A DNA stretch of 64,000 nt, taken from assembly GCA_027919835.1 (NCBI GenBank), contig JANVFP010000020.1, positions 930,001-994,000 on the forward strand. Direction: 5' to 3'. Positions 34,305 through 43,599 of this stretch are shown one piece after another. The position numbers and the translations under genes were made by a program. The notes beneath the pieces are model-generated. The model did no database searches. It worked only from the letters and a program-made list of their open reading frames with translations, and was not told where the DNA came from. Numbering within the stretch: the first letter of the stretch is position 1; the number at the start of each line of letters is the position of its first letter. The stretch comes from Lentinula raphanica (lineage: Eukaryota > Basidiomycota > Agaricomycetes > Agaricales > Omphalotaceae).

Positions 34305-34776
34305 CTCAGAATGACGAACACAACCTTATTCCAGGCCTCAACCGTCTCGCGTCTCGACACCAGACTTGCATGGGTGAAGAGGGTTATCCACTGCTATTGA
34401 TTGGGATGTGATAACATGACCCCCGTTAGCTCGTGCATTTGGCAATAATCCCTCGTTCCTTTACATAAACACTACTTATGCAGAGTCGACGAGGAGAAAC
34501 ATTTTATACTTGGTATGGACAGTGAAAAATTGAAGAGAGTGGTAACGACTGTACTTCCATAAATATCATGAATATTGGAAAAACCAGCATCAGCATCCTA
34601 AACAACAAGCAACACCTCCTGCCACGGGTACTGGACCGCAGGGCAAACAGCTCAACAGCCACTCCCTTGTGAAGTGAACCCCAGACACTCCTGTAGGTGA
34701 GAATGGCCTCAGCAAGGTTTCGAGGGGGCGTTCATCACATGAAGTTGGCTCACCTACTATTCGCCTTGCATCAACA

Positions 34777-35648
34777 TCAGTTCGAGTGCGACCCAGGCTT
34801 CTTGAAGATCTTGTTGAGAATCTTCTTCAGCTTCGACTGTGGCAGTGGCACTTCTGGATAAGTTGCCCCCTCCACATCCTTAACCTGTGCCCCCAGCACT
34901 TGTCCTTCCTGTTTTTTACTCCCACTCATCCTTTGCAAGGTTACTAACCACTTTTCCTCACGAAGTCTCCGACCATGAGTCTCGTCGAACACCAATGACA
35001 CCATCTTAACATGAGCCTCATCCCCAGGCTTCAAGTCATAAGACGGGTACCACTCTTGGTCCCTGTTGAAATGGACTCTGTATTTTGATACATACCCAAA
35101 CTGCGCCCGAAACTCCTCAGTGGTAGATTCCTTGTCATCAGCACCCTGAATGTAAGTTGCGAGCCTCTTCCTGACCTCCTTCCGTACTTGATCCAGTTGT
35201 TCGAGTTTCCTTTGTTCCTTGGGGGAGTTTTTCAGGCCGCGATCTCTTTCGAATGACACAAAGTCACTACCGGCTGGATAGTCGGGAAACTTAATGTAGT
35301 GATAGATTATCACTGACGGGACAGAAGAGTTCCCTTGGCGGCTGTATCCTGGCAGCGAATCGTGACTTGGCTCGTCGTATGGTGGTGGAAGGTCATATGG
35401 TGGTGGAGGGTCGGTCGGTGTTGGTGGTTTAGAGGCTGATTCGGGGATAGAAGGACCTTGCGACGCTCCGAGTCCCTGCGTGCGAGTGAAAGGAGTCTGT
35501 CACAGACAGTGATATGTAAGCCAATGTTCCTATTTCTTCTTCTGGCACTCACGGGAAGCGCATAGCAGAACGGAAGTAGGGGTACTAGGATCAAAACAAG
35601 GACCTGGATTACCACTCGCGCTCGATACATCGTTGAAACGGCTTTCAT
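34777..35648 (-). CDS. Predicted secreted protein, family copy C (271 aa)
   Basis: Exons 35648-35553 and 35496-34777 flank a 56-nt intron (gtgagt...tgacag) in the family position. Exon 1 is a signal peptide (VVIQVLVLILVPLLPFCYALP). Exon 2 has a Pro/Tyr-rich linker with repeated DxPPPYD units, then the conserved domain: YHYIKFPDYPAGSDF, EQLDQVRKEV, EWYPSYDLKPGDEAHVK, REEKWLVTLQ and VKDVEGATYPEV. It ends with a lysine-rich tail (KLKKILNKIFKK). The start ATG is intact, unlike copy A. Family and function are unknown. The shared intron just behind the signal sequence supports descent by duplication. Confidence 0.75.
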
Positions 35649-35781
35649 TAGTAGACGATTGGAATTGCAGGAAACGAAAATGAGATGCTCGTATGGAAAG
35701 AGCGATGGTTCTAACTACGATCAGCAGTGATTGACAATCGAATCAGTATGAATATTCAAAGAAAGCTCTAAGCACGACTCA

Positions 35782-35836
35782 CATGGTCTTCTAGATTGAC
35801 TTGTTACTTCTTCTCTGTGACCAGCACGAGAGAGCA
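35782..35836 (-). promoter_or_regulatory. Conserved 5' region of the secreted-protein family (copy C)
   Basis: Minus-strand ctctcgtgctggtcacagag, agaagtaacaagtc and a gaccatgtgagtc donor, homologous to the blocks upstream of copies A and B. Confidence 0.5.
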
Positions 35837-35944
35837 AGAGAAAAGTTTCTTGTGGTATGAATGGGCGTCGGGCGTAAATCGTCGATGGGTTGAGACTGGA
35901 GAGCGACTCGTGGGGCTCTGAATGACAAAGTTTATGAAGAAATG

Positions 35945-35953
35945 TCCTGTGCC
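35945..35953. repeat. Left 9-bp target-site duplication of the Mutator-like element
   Basis: tcctgtgcc, repeated at 36623-36631. The match can be stretched to 11 bp if the first two bases of the element are counted. Confidence 0.8.
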
Positions 35954-36622
35954 TAGCCTGGTAACCAAACGTTCAGCTTGCTGAACGCTTGGTAAAAGTC
36001 AGCGATATTTTGAATTGGACATTTTTTACCGACGCTTAAGATTGGTGCCTGCAAATAGAGGCCATATAAGGCAGTTACGATAAGAAATGAGATAAGATAT
36101 ACTAGATTTGGAAGCATCGCGCCGTCATTGCTGGAATCTCTCTGTTCGACTACAAGCTCTATGCTCCCTTTTACTAGCTTTTACTTATTTTTGGGGGATG
36201 TATATCTTAATTCCAAAGCTGAAAAAATCTGTGCGCTACTTTGGCTTTGAGACCATTTCTACAAATGCCTCAAATTGCATACCATCTTTCTTTTGCAGCC
36301 ACTACATAGCACACAGAGGCCCTTTGGGTGAGTTGGATGATGAATCAATACATTCTGATGATGATGACACCAGGTTATGGGATAGGCACTGGATGGTGAC
36401 TGGCAGAACCCCAGCTATTGGCAGCAAGAGGATGGAGTCAGTGGATGATAGCGGCGCGATGCTTCCAAAAGTAGTATATCTTATCTCATTTCTTATCGTA
36501 ACTGCCTTATATGGCCTCTATTTGCAGGCACCAATCTTAAGCGTCGGTAAAAAATGTCCAATTCAAAATATCGCTGACTTTTACCAAGCGTTCAGCAAGC
36601 TGAACGTTTGGTTACCAGGCTA
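35954..36622. mobile_element. Non-autonomous Mutator-like element (669 bp)
   Basis: The termini are 171-bp inverted repeats (35954-36124 and 36452-36622). They are identical over about the first 150 bp and differ at only two positions in all. Outer sequence: tagcctggtaaccaaacgtt. A 9-bp direct repeat tcctgtgcc flanks it (35945-35953 and 36623-36631). Long inverted termini with 9-bp duplications fit Mutator-like elements. The interior is only about 330 bp, so it needs a transposase from elsewhere. Near-identity of the arms implies recent movement. Confidence 0.85.
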
Positions 36623-36631
36623 TCCTGTGCC
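36623..36631. repeat. Right 9-bp target-site duplication of the Mutator-like element
   Basis: tcctgtgcc directly after the right terminus, matching 35945-35953. Confidence 0.8.
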
Positions 36632-36737
36632 TAGGGCATCCTGGTTTCCCCGCTATGTAAAAGAAATGATAAATTACTTCGTCCGTCGGTGGTAAAGCAT
36701 TTATCCACCATGTACAATCTTGTATGTACAATGTACA

Positions 36738-36745
36738 TAGCATTG
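36738..36745. repeat. Left 8-bp target-site duplication of the KDZ element
   Basis: tagcattg abuts the left terminus and is repeated exactly at 46908-46915. Confidence 0.92.
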
Positions 36746-36986
36746 CACCTCATACGCCCATATAACGGAGTAAAAAGCCTTAGCCAAGGGGGGTACTTGG
36801 CTAAGGGTGTATCTATGGTTTTCTGTCAGTTCCCTATAGCGCAATAATTATCCAATAATTCATCTACTTATATACCGTAAAAAATCTCTCTGTGAGAGAA
36901 ATACCAGTATGTCATCACCCAGTATGGGTGCCCGATGGGCGCTATGAGCGCTCGCAAGCGGGAGACGGGAAGTGCGGCCATCATTC
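36746..36986. repeat. Left terminal inverted repeat of the KDZ element
   Basis: Pairs in inverse orientation with 46687-46907. The shared core includes gagtaaaaagccttagccaa, gggtgtatctatggttttct, ccctatagcgcaataattat and gcgggagacgggaagtgcgg. A ttagccaagg...ccttggctaa-like hairpin lies within each arm. Confidence 0.9.
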
Positions 36987-37148
36987 AGCCGATTCCCGCC
37001 TTCTTCCCGCCTTCTTCCCGCCGTCCTTTTCTCCCCTGTATTTTGAGCTTCTCCCTTAGTATCAAGTTCATGCAAGTACAGATACCATTGACTCAGTATG
37101 TTCTATAATGATTAAGATGGTTAAGAAACAGTACGATACTTGTGAATA

Positions 37149-39254
37149 CTAGTTATTTTCAACAGCATTACCCTCAACATTGAGGTTACTGCAGCCTCCA
37201 GAACCCTCTCCCCCCATAGCGTTGTCACCGTTGTTGTCGCTTTCGCCGCCTTGATCGCTGTCGTCACTGTCGTCGTTGATGAACTCGCGACTTTTGTACT
37301 GAGGAGGGAGTTGTTTAGCAATGCGCTCCCGCTGCTGTCGAGTAGAATTGTCCTTAGAAGTGGGGGCCGATTTCTTTCGACGTTTACGAGGACGATCCCT
37401 GTCCTCGTCTTCATCGTTCGTGGCCGCGACCTGACCTCCCCGTTTTCCTCTCTTCTTCCCCTTGTCGCTTCGCTCGGCTCGTTGCCTTCCAACAGTCCTA
37501 CCCTCAGCTGACTCTGATTCCATCCATTTCCTATGCTGTTCGATCTCATCATAGTTCATTGTTGCCCAGCAACACGTTCCAGACTGGAGCGCTGCATGGA
37601 GGTCTTGCAGTGTTTCTGTCTTGGAAATGTTATGAGGCTTGATGATTTCGGGGAGAGAGTCAGGAAGGCCAATGAGGCGGACGTGGTGTTGGGCAACGAT
37701 ACTGCGGTGATAGTTTTCGTAGTTCATTTTTGCATTCTTGTTGCGAAGCATGTAACCTATGGGAATCAAAGTAATCAGCCATAGCAGTATCGAACGAAGC
37801 ATAAAGACGTACGCAGGCCTGAGGCGATCATATTCGCACATTCGTTCTTGCATTCCAAGAAAGTCGGTGGCTTTGCTAAAGTCTGGTAAGGCAGTGAACT
37901 TAAGGCGACGGGAGGGCACATACAACTATGTTTTGAGTGGGCCCACAACTCCAGCAAATGAAGGAGGTCCCACATCTCAAGATTTAACTGTTGCCGAATG
38001 AAGTTTGGTGAATCCTTGCCGGTGACGAAAAAAACTGGACTGCCTTTGCAGTCACCGCTACCAGGTACCAGGAATCCAAAGCCCAACGCGCCGGTACGGA
38101 GGTGAAGCTTGACAAACTAGAAAACCAGACGAGGTTAGCACCTGTAAGAAAAAGGGAGGAAAAGTACATGCCTCGTCATGAAATCGTGCGGTCGTTGCCT
38201 GAAAATCCTTACCCGCTGCTACATTACTTGGCCGAGTACCTGACGTCGAAATGATCCTGTTCTCTTCAATCTCCTTGATGACTTCTTGAAGTTTTTCATC
38301 GGAGATCGACTGAAGTTCTTCATCGTCGGCCGCAAGGCGACTGAGAGCAGGAGCTTTGAGTCGACTACCAACAGCGAGGCCTACCATATAATTTGTTAGT
38401 TGTAAGATGCAGAAATCAAGAAGCATGCTCATACCTTCGTTAACCTCCTTGCCTTTCAGATAAATAAGAGCTTGCCCACGGCCAACAGCTTTCTTTTCCT
38501 TCATTTTCGAAACTGGGATAATCAGCTTCTTGATATAATCTGCCTCGACGCTGTACTTGGAGGCGAGTTCTTCAATAGCTTGCTCGTGCTTTTCCAGCAG
38601 GTCCACTATATCAGCCTTCAGTAGAAGGTTCTGGCGTTGTTTTGCAGCTTTGCCCTCCTGCATTGATCGAATCTGAGCTGTAGTAAGCGTTCTCTTTGGA
38701 GGACGCTGTTGAACCTCCTGAGTTGGAAGTAGAGGGTTTCGTTCTGCATGAGTTGTTGGCCGGTACGTTGGGAAAGGAGCGCTGCGGTCGAGCATTTTAT
38801 CCAGCGACGATGAAGAGGTCAAACGTGACAACTCCGGACTCTCCGATGTTGGAACCACTTCGGCTGATGACGACAACGAGGTGGGTGGAGGTGACAGGTG
38901 CGGAGTACCCGTTGTTGGAAGCACTTTGGCTGATGACGACGACGACGAGGTGAGTGGAGGTGACAGGTGCGGAGTACCCATTGTTGGAAGCACTTCGGCT
39001 GACGACGACGAGGAGGGGAACAAAGGTGACAGGTCCGTAGTCCCCGACGTTGGAAGTGGATGCTGAATACCGTCAGGAGGCAACGGCGCATTGTCGTTTT
39101 CAAGACCGGGAAAGGGCAGAAATGAACCACCGAAATCGAGGCCATTGAACGCAGGATCGTTGAAGTCGAATTGGATACCCCAGAAAGGATCATTGGGGTC
39201 AGCAAAAACTTCACCACTAGCAAAGTTGTTGGCAGGAAAAAATGAGTCGTTCAT
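37149..39254 (-). CDS. KDZ-element accessory protein (about 646 aa)
   Basis: Four exons: 39254-38435, 38380-38172, 38116-37813 and 37756-37149. They sum to 647 codons in frame. The N-terminus (MNDSFFPANNF) is acidic and aromatic, followed by three to four tandem Ser-rich units of the type LPTxGTPHLSPPxTS-SSSAEV. A charged, coiled-coil-like region comes next (LLEKHEQAIEELASKY, ISDEKLQEVIKEIEENR). A globular part holds HLRTGALGFGFLVPGSGDC and YHRSIVAQHHVRLIGLPDS, and the tail is basic then acidic (RPRKRRKKS, NDDSDDSDQGG). The tail suggests a nuclear protein. Intron 2 seems to use a GC donor (gcatgt); otherwise the frame shifts there. I do not know the family. Its place in the element suggests a transposition cofactor or transcription regulator. 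Confidence 0.65.
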
Positions 39255-39853
39255 GCTCAGGAAATTTAGGGAAGCAACGTCCAGATTGAGAGCACTTGGA
39301 CGTGCAAGTTTTGTGAGCAGAGCCAGAGAGAATTCATTGGAAATATATACTGAAAATCCATTAAACGAGTCTTGAAATTGTAGCAAACAACGCGATCGCG
39401 ACCACAAACGCGCCCTGCACAAATCACGTTGCGGAGAACTAGATCGAATCATATGGTCGCGCGTGACGGTGAGGAGCTATGATCTATAGAGATATCAGAG
39501 TCCAACGGGTCCAGCGATAGGTCCTACGGGCATTGATATTGAGGTCGGTAGGGTCTGAGTGTTGATATTGAGGCTGAGTGAGGTTTGGGTAGGGTTGAAA
39601 TGATGCGATGTCACAGCTGTGACAGGTGACGCTGTTTCTATCGGACCGCAAAAACCAGGCGAAAACCAAGAAATAAATCACTATCAAGTGAGTCGTATAT
39701 TTCCATCTTTCTTTCTTCCCTCCATCACCAAGCTTCTCTTAGTGTTTCTCAAGGAATGGCTTGTAAGTTTGATGCTTTCAACGTTCCTTGTTTCTTGCTC
39801 ATTGCGACTTTCTAACGATTATAGCTTTAAACTCAAGCTCAGATCGAGTTATC

Positions 39854-40966
39854 ATGATCTCAGATAGCGAGGATGAAGATGGTAGGTCGATCTTGCTTGT
39901 CAGTGCATTCTTACTGACTCCTGCTATTCCAGATGAACTGGCTCGAGCGATTTCCTCAATTTCTTGTGAGTGACAGTAAATTTCTGCTCTATCATTCTAA
40001 CTAATTCTTGGTCCTGACAAACGAAGTAAATCGAGCATCCCCGACGAAAGGAACAACCCAAGCGTTGCATGCAGTGAAAGGAGCACCTCCAGCCAAACGG
40101 ACAACTGAAGCATTGAAGATGCAAGACCATGTCATGGCTAAAATGTACGTAGAACAATCTCTAAGACACCCACCTTCTGATCGATTTCTCAACTATGTGA
40201 GGTTAGATTTCATGACCCGTCGGCGGTGTATGTCTTTCACCAGAGACAAGATGACCTTCATGCAGGGCCACCTCCACAGTACTCAGAGCCGGCGGAGCCA
40301 GGTTCGCCATCTGAGCTAGTTACGCCGTTGGAATCAATAGCGCCGTCGGATTCTCAGAGTCAATCTGATGCGAGTCCAGCTCCACCCTCTGTTGTGGCCC
40401 TAACTGCACCGCCCCCAGTTTACCCACCGCCACTTCGCCACCTTTGACTCCCCGTCACCGTCGTGGGCAGTTCAACGCATATGTCGTATATTCAGGCAAC
40501 GAGGCTCAAGTTTATAGAAGATGGTAAGCCCTCCGGGATTGATTGGACCTGTACTCAACGACCATTATAGGACTAAGGTCAATCAACTGAAGCAACAGGA
40601 TCCCAGCCTTGTGTTCAAGGGTTTTCCCACTTGGGAACTTGCACAGGCTTCGTGGGACGCAGCAAGGTCGACGGGCGTGGTAAGTGCACTACAAAGAGGA
40701 ATGGGACGAGGATATTGGGTGGTCATTCAAGGCGTCCACCCATCCATCTATCACAGCCCGTAGGTTTTTTGGTAAAACTTGTTACAACACCGTTGCTAAT
40801 ATCCTTTCACTCTAGCTGGGATGCACTTCGAGACGGTCTTGAATGGGGTGGGGGGTTTTTGACTGCGTTCTCCAGTAAGGCTGAAGCTCAAGATTATTGG
40901 AACACGCAGTCAAATGCTAGTCCATGCCGCATTATTTCTACTGCACGACCTGGATTTTTTGATTAG
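39854..40966 (+). CDS. Protein with two RNase H1 N-terminal (hybrid-binding/viroplasmin-type) domains, 260 aa
   Basis: Seven short exons (39854-39881, 39933-39965, 40027-40144, 40207-40417, 40471-40523, 40571-40759, 40816-40966) have canonical introns and total 261 codons. After a Pro/Ser-rich N-terminal half come two copies of a small domain. The first (from residue 131) has FNAYVVYSGNEAQVYRRW and VFKGFPTWELAQASW; the second has GYWVVIQGVHPSIYHS, then EWGGGFLTAFSSKAEAQDYW. This is the pattern of the RNase H1 N-terminal/caulimovirus viroplasmin domain, which binds RNA:DNA hybrids or double-stranded RNA. No RNase H catalytic domain follows. It lies inside the KDZ element between the accessory and TET/JBP-like genes. 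A role in R-loops or RNA at the element is inferred, not shown. Confidence 0.75.
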
Positions 40967-41672
40967 TGTACATGAGTATGAGCTTTGTAAAAACCCTTGA
41001 ATTCGATTTATGTTCTGCCCTTGCTTTCATGAAAAAAAACTGTGTGTGTGCAACTCTAAGAAACCATATTCTTCGTCGCATTTGTGTTAGGCGCCCATCT
41101 CATGTATCCCAGAAGGGTAAATTAACGCCCAGCGAGCTTTGTTTCCCGGTGGTTCTTACCTCGGCTATTGCATCTGGCACCGTATTTCTCAAATTTTCAT
41201 GCAACGACTTCATCAATAACCTGAAAGAGTACAGGAACTCTCAGCTACGTTATGAAGATAATTAACTGTATTTTTTTGAATGCCTCATTCAACAATCACC
41301 CCTTGGAACTCATAAAAGGTGTAAAAAGTTGACACAAAATCTGTAGTCAGTATATACAGCAAGCGCAGTGTTCTCGAATATGAAAGATGCTGTATATAGT
41401 CCAGAGAGCCAAAGAAAAAAATTGCAGCTCATGTATACAACACCCTCTTGCATGATAGGCTATGACATTTTCAACAATTTCACCTTATACTCTCTTCAGA
41501 AGACGGACCATTGAGATTTAGCAAATTTCCTTTGGCGAGCAGTATTGGATCGAATGAACTCAGATTTATAAACGAACTTGATTTTTTGTGATTTTCTAAG
41601 GTTGTACAACTCACTCGAAATTGCTACACCTCGAATGTATGCTTGGCATGTGTCCTAGGAAGTTATCTGAGT
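40967..41672. other. Non-coding spacer inside the KDZ element
   Basis: Convergent 3' ends of the hybrid-binding gene (+) and the dioxygenase gene (-). A 99-codon plus-strand frame (40966-41265) shows no known motif and is probably spurious. Confidence 0.55.
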
Positions 41673-43219
41673 TCAATCGATGATACCAGCCTTCAGTTCG
41701 TCTATCGTACTGAAGACATCTAATGCTTTTTGCCAACGCCCTGGTCTCTCCTTCAGCATTCTATCGTAAGCATCAGGGTCTTCGAATGCAAATGATTCCT
41801 CAGTGCGTCCTCCGTATTCCAACCAGCCATGAATTCCACCAGCAGTGTACTGAGTGAAAGATACTCGTTTATCCCCTTTCTGTACGGGAATGTTAGAATG
41901 CCGGAAGAGGGCAGAAGGTAGGAGAATCGTCGATGCAGGTGGAAAGTCGAAGATGAGTCGAAGGTCCCAGATGATGAGTTGACCGCCTTTAGTTGGATCG
42001 AAGGGTCCGCCAGCAGTAATCGCGCACGAACCAGGTGCGTTCCTCGTATCGCGATGGATGTAAGTCCATGTATCTGGACCGAAGTTGGCAGTGCAGCAAC
42101 TGAATACACTCCCTTCGATGTTTCCATCGAACTCGGGGATCTTCTCCTTCAGCTGTTTGTTACGGCGTTGATACTCTCCGTATGCCTTGGGAAACCAAAG
42201 ACCAAAGGTTGCTAATAAGAGGCGTCGGTTGAGAGTAGAGGTTCTGTTGGAGGAATCAACTCACCGCTCTGGTAGGCAGCAATTCGTCGGACGCATTTAT
42301 TCTTGATGAATTCTTCCATCAACTCTTGACGTTCGCCACCAAGCCGCATAGGTCTAGGCTGACCTTTGCCATAGGACCAACCGCAGCTTGCAGAGGCAAA
42401 CTTACCCCGCCTCGAGTTGAGCTCGGCTTTGGTCCAGTCAGTGGTTGAGCCGACTTCAAGCATCAGATCGGCCATAGTTTCGGCATCTTGGCGATATGTA
42501 GGGTCATTTGGTTGACCAACGGCAGAGAGTACGACGCGCTTTTCCGCATCAAGCACAGAAATAGGGACCCTGAAAATAAGCTGTTGAGTATCCCAATAGA
42601 AAGGGGCTCTCGTTTAACGTTACGCACTTTCCCTTCCACGGCACATGGGTAAAGCCCTGGCTTTTCAAAGTCTCCAGCTTTCTTTTCACTTTGGCGCCGT
42701 AGTAAGAACAATCGGTTGCCACCCAGCCTCCCTCTGCAATAGGGAGCTCCTCGCTCACTAAAGCCGTTTGAATAGGCTCTGCCACGAGAACTTGCTGTTC
42801 GAATGCGCGTCCGAATCCACGAGGGTGTCCGAGAGTCACCTTCTTTTCGGCACGTCGTTTGGCGCGTCGATGGTTATTTGCAGATTGTCCTTTTCTCTTT
42901 GAGGTCTCGCTCTCAGCAAACAGAGTAGGGTCCGGAGGAGGGGTCTCGTCTTCAGGCTCGAACTTTCGTTTGAGGCTCTTGGAATTGGATACGAAGCTTT
43001 GCGGCTCTTCGAGGATGGGGTTATCTAAATCCTCAATGGACTGTTTGGCCAGGGCGTTCATGTCGACTGCGAAGCCCAGCTGAAGTATGGCCAAATCATT
43101 TGGATCATCCTCAGCGAGGATCTCAATGTAAGGACGGCCAGACCGCGTCTAACGCATCATTAGCATATCGTCTGAGATCGACTTTTCAAACTTACCGTCC
43201 TTGAGAATCCTGAAGCCAT
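41673..43219 (-). CDS. TET/JBP-like 2-oxoglutarate/Fe(II) dioxygenase, 462 aa
   Basis: Exons 43219-43196, 43148-42628, 42569-42265 and 42211-41673 join in frame (463 codons, introns of 47, 58 and 53 nt). The C-terminal exon carries the catalytic fold: ANFGPDTWTYIHRDTRN with the iron ligands His336 and Asp338, FDPTKGGQLIIWDLRLIFDF, and RHSNIPVQKGDKRVSFTQYT with the third ligand His388 and Arg399 for 2-oxoglutarate. This order, with KGGxLIxWDLxL between the motifs, is what I know from the mushroom TET/JBP-type expansion. TET/JBP enzymes oxidise 5-methylcytosine or thymine in DNA. The N-terminal part (SGRPYIEILAEDDPNDLA, a basic RRAKRRAEKK patch) is probably regulatory. It is divergent from the transposase gene and inside the same transposon. 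No key residue is missing. Substrate is inferred. Confidence 0.8.
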
Positions 43220-43599
43220 TCAAACCTGAGTTCGAAGAACGAGAGTTGTTAGTGCTACATGTATTGCTCTGGGACCACCTCCAACTCCTTCGGTTATCGC
43301 GTTTGCCATCGAACGCGCCGTCTCCCCACATCCAGGGGTGAACGTGACAAGCGCGACGCGTTTGAAAGCTCGGCGTCCGAAGGAGATGAAGCAATAGAGT
43401 ACTCACCGACGGCTGTGAAACGTTGGATATTGAACACTATTGAACGTTGGATATTGAACGTTGATGGCCGGCTCGAGGGTTGAAGAGAAAGAAAGAGTTG
43501 TTGTTCAACCAACAATTGAGGGTTTTGTGTGGTTGTCACGTGATACAGCATGACCGTGTTAGTGACCGTGTCATCTTTTTTTCAGCCATTGTCCTCACC
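43220..43599. promoter_or_regulatory. Divergent promoter between dioxygenase and KDZ transposase
   Basis: 380 bp separate the two start codons. It contains a 24-bp-spaced direct repeat, cgttggatattgaac at 43421-43435 and 43445-43459, followed by a third partial gaacgttgat. Such iterated sites in a shared promoter could bind a self-encoded regulator; this is inference. An exon-like ORF seen here on the minus strand (43294-43551) is not needed for either gene. Confidence 0.45.

Noticed and set aside
36108..36695. 195-codon frame on the plus strand
   Set aside because: It runs out of one inverted arm, across the interior and through the other arm of the Mutator-like element into flanking DNA; it is a product of element structure.
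37759..37925. Upstream part of a 258-codon frame starting MYVPSRRLKF
   Set aside because: The exon chain uses another frame here (ECANMIASGLR) and only enters this frame after the intron ending at 37757.
39484..39853. Extra 5' exons of the hybrid-binding-domain gene
   Set aside because: An atggct followed by gtaagt at about 39757 could be a leader exon, but nothing fixes it; the start at 39854 is simpler.
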